This document shows, one piece after another, positions 63,043 through 64,000 of a DNA stretch of 64,000 nt (positions within the stretch are counted from its first letter, which is position 1; the number at the start of each line of letters is the position of its first letter). Source of the DNA: VXPQ01 sp964608315 (GTDB taxonomy: Bacteria > Bacteroidota > Rhodothermia > Rhodothermales > VXPQ01). The notes beneath the pieces were generated by a model that saw nothing but the letters and a program-made list of their open reading frames with translations, made no database searches and had not been told where the DNA came from. The stretch is taken from assembly GCA_964608315.1 (NCBI GenBank), contig CAZSNF010000007.1, positions 1 through 64,000 of the forward strand, in the 5' to 3' direction. Both the position numbers and the translations under genes were made by a program.

Positions 63043-63390
63043 ATGATTGATACTCTTGCCATCGCCAGCGATCTCGTCGCAGCGGGAGTCGCAAAGCCTC
63101 AGGCCGAAGCACACGCCAGGGCCATTGCGACCGCCGTCGGGCAGCAGTACGCGGACATCGCCACGAAAGATTTCGTGCGCAGCGAAATAAGCGCCCTTCG
63201 GGCAGAGTTACGGGAAGAAATAGGCGCCCTTCGGACAGAGGTACGGGAAGAAATAAGTGCTGTACGCGGAGAAATAAGTGCTGTACGCGGAGAAATGAGC
63301 GCCCTTGAAACCCGTCTTGTGCGCTGGATAGTCGGAACGATGATCGCCGGCGGAGGCCTCTTGTTCGCCGCGCTGCATTTCATACCGTAA
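63043..63390 (+). CDS. Coiled-coil protein with C-terminal membrane anchor
   Basis: A 115-aa protein of the DUF1640/CCDC90-like sort: IDTLAIASDLVAAGVAKPQAEAHARAIATAV, then ATKDFVRSEISALRAELREEIGALRTEV heptads with a twice-repeated EISAVRG unit, and a C-terminal helix WIVGTMIAGGGLLFAALHF. ATG 63043 is chosen because a related start recurs at 63459 with the same upstream bases. Function unknown; often near mobile elements. Confidence 0.7.
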   Translation: MIDTLAIASDLVAAGVAKPQAEAHARAIATAVGQQYADIATKDFVRSEISALRAELREEIGALRTEVREEISAVRGEISAVRGEMSALETRLVRWIVGTMIAGGGLLFAALHFIP

Positions 63391-63458
63391 TCGCCTGGGC
63401 CTGAAGTCCGGCGCGTCGCCTCGAACGCATACCCTGCGTCGTTAACCCGCCGCAAGCT

Positions 63459-63626
63459 ATGCTTGATGCGCTTGCCATTGCCCAGGATATCGCCGCTGCG
63501 TCGTTCGCCGCCCCTGTCGGCCCGCCGCCCACCCCCGACCCCGTATTCCCGCCTGCGCCTGCGGTCGTAGGGGATTGCGAAACGGGCGAGGTGGGCGCAG
63601 TCGGAATGGCGCAGGCGTACGCATAA
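63459..63626 (+). pseudogene. Degenerate second copy of the coiled-coil gene start
   Basis: A 55-codon frame begins MLDALAIAQDIAAA, like MIDTLAIASDLVAA of the gene upstream, and both are preceded by AACCCGCCGCAAGC(T/C). After about 15 residues the similarity stops and the peptide becomes proline-rich (VGPPPTPDPVFPPAPAVVGD) to its stop. It is best seen as a duplication that lost its coiled coil, or a short hybrid gene. Confidence 0.45.
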
Positions 63627-63876
63627 TATTCCCATTATTATATAACGCATAATCCGCTCTGCCCTGCGGCCAGCTTTTCGGTCGTTGGGCGCCGCTCCGC
63701 CTCCCTGCCGGATTTTCGTCCGTCAGGCGCCAATCCGCGCCCGATATCCCCTCTATTACCCTTTTATTACCTCTCTATTTCATCCCGAAGGGAATACATG
63801 TCTATATTGCACATATTTTGAACATATAAATGTATAAAAATATCGACTCAACAGCGATTTTTTTCCCATAAAAGGC
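63627..63876. other. AT-rich intergenic stretch, no gene seen
   Basis: The first half is GC-rich without a credible frame; the second (63780-63870) is AT-rich with partial palindromes around ACATGT and ACATAT. It leads into a promoter. Confidence 0.4.
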
Positions 63877-63930
63877 TTGACATTACAAATTTCCGCCGTA
63901 ATTTGACTGAACAAGTGGGGAAAAGTGGGG
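63877..63930 (+). promoter_or_regulatory. Promoter and tandem GTGGGG repeats, MraZ-box-like
   Basis: TTGACA (63877-63882), 16 bases, TAATTT (63899-63904), then GTGGGG at 63915-63920 and at 63925-63930, a 10-bp period. MraZ binds TGGGN repeats with this spacing upstream of the division and cell-wall cluster. The following gene is cut by the window edge. Confidence 0.45.
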
Positions 63931-63939
63931 AACATTCCC

Positions 63940-64000
63940 ATGATTTGGATGGTGAACTGGCGTAATGCGCCGGATGCGTTATCCCGGTTCATGGTTCCAT
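63940..64000 (+). CDS. 5' end of a gene cut by the window edge, possibly mraZ
   Basis: ATG 63940, 63949 and 63991 share one frame that runs off the end. MraZ proteins usually begin MFxGxYxHxLD, and the third ATG (MVP) lies at the right distance from the GTGGGG repeats, but only three residues are visible. Another gene is equally possible. The call rests on the upstream boxes. Confidence 0.3.
   Translation, partial: MIWMVNWRNAPDALSRFMVP

Noticed and set aside
63240..63310. Tandem EISAVRG-coding repeat considered as CRISPR or VNTR
   Set aside because: Only two units of 21 bases inside a coding coiled coil; no spacers, so not a CRISPR array.

Overview
The window looks like a chromosomal segment of a high-GC bacterium of the Bacteroidota/Rhodothermota kind. 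The evidence for this is indirect: a BatA-type double-membrane/vWA protein, DUF2911, DUF3500 and DUF3047 proteins, and TTG-rich -33 boxes paired with TA-rich -7 boxes. There is no rRNA, tRNA or 16S marker, so the placement is an inference. Housekeeping genes (uvrA, metH, metF, hflX, gyrB, pyrG) alternate with islands of toxin-antitoxin, phage-defence and repeat DNA, some visibly more AT-rich than their surroundings.

Layout. 0-6.3 kb: an envelope cluster (glycosyltransferase, polytopic membrane protein, DUF3047 protein, RND/MMPL-type exporter). 6.3-9.3 kb: a small accessory island with a frameshifted hicA behind hicB, two perfect DnaA-box-like repeats upstream of hicB, a 40-aa basic peptide and a membrane-protein gene split by one in-frame TAA. 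9.3-19.4 kb, minus strand: metF-metH (overlapping ATGA), uvrA and two GT4 glycosyltransferases. 19.7-21.5 kb: hipBA with four evenly spaced operators. 21.5-31.2 kb: BatA-like protein, DUF3500, HflX (C-terminus rewritten by a repeat), small membrane protein, PIN toxin, zinc-ribbon peptide, cobalamin-binding protein, and a Fic protein behind a truncated NYN gene. 31.3-37.0 kb: a foreign-looking S9 peptidase, an AAA ATPase/TOPRIM pair and a DUF2911 lipoprotein.

37.3-50.7 kb is a large DNA-modification/defence island. A helicase, a GHKL (MORC/MutL-like) ATPase and a PLD nuclease on the plus strand converge on a minus-strand operon encoding DUF4007 (SspB-like), a giant P-loop ATPase (SspC-like), a PAPS-reductase-like enzyme (SspD-like), a GIY-YIG nuclease and a DGQHR (DndB-like) protein. 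A cysteine desulfurase (SspA/DndA-like) lies divergently across a repeat insertion. This reads as a single-strand phosphorothioate (Ssp) system with an unusual set of partners.

52.6-59.5 kb: gyrB, two glycosyltransferases, a SAM methyltransferase and pyrG. Four bases after pyrG begins a tightly coupled three-gene operon (AAA ATPase with a DUF3696-like end, PIN nuclease, Rnl2-like RNA ligase), the least familiar gene combination here. Its leader resembles the leader of the 37-kb island: TTGACA-N18-TAYATT, a CCACCGCAAYCCTG block and the palindrome AAAACTGNNCAGTTTT. The window ends with a coiled-coil membrane protein, a degenerate copy of its start, and what may be the promoter of an mraZ/dcw cluster.

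Two families of non-coding repeats run through the window. The first (about 255 bp, three complete copies plus solo ends) has TTAA/TTTA target duplications and internal stems that change in step between copies. The second (267 bp, one copy) supplies the last 30 codons of hflX.
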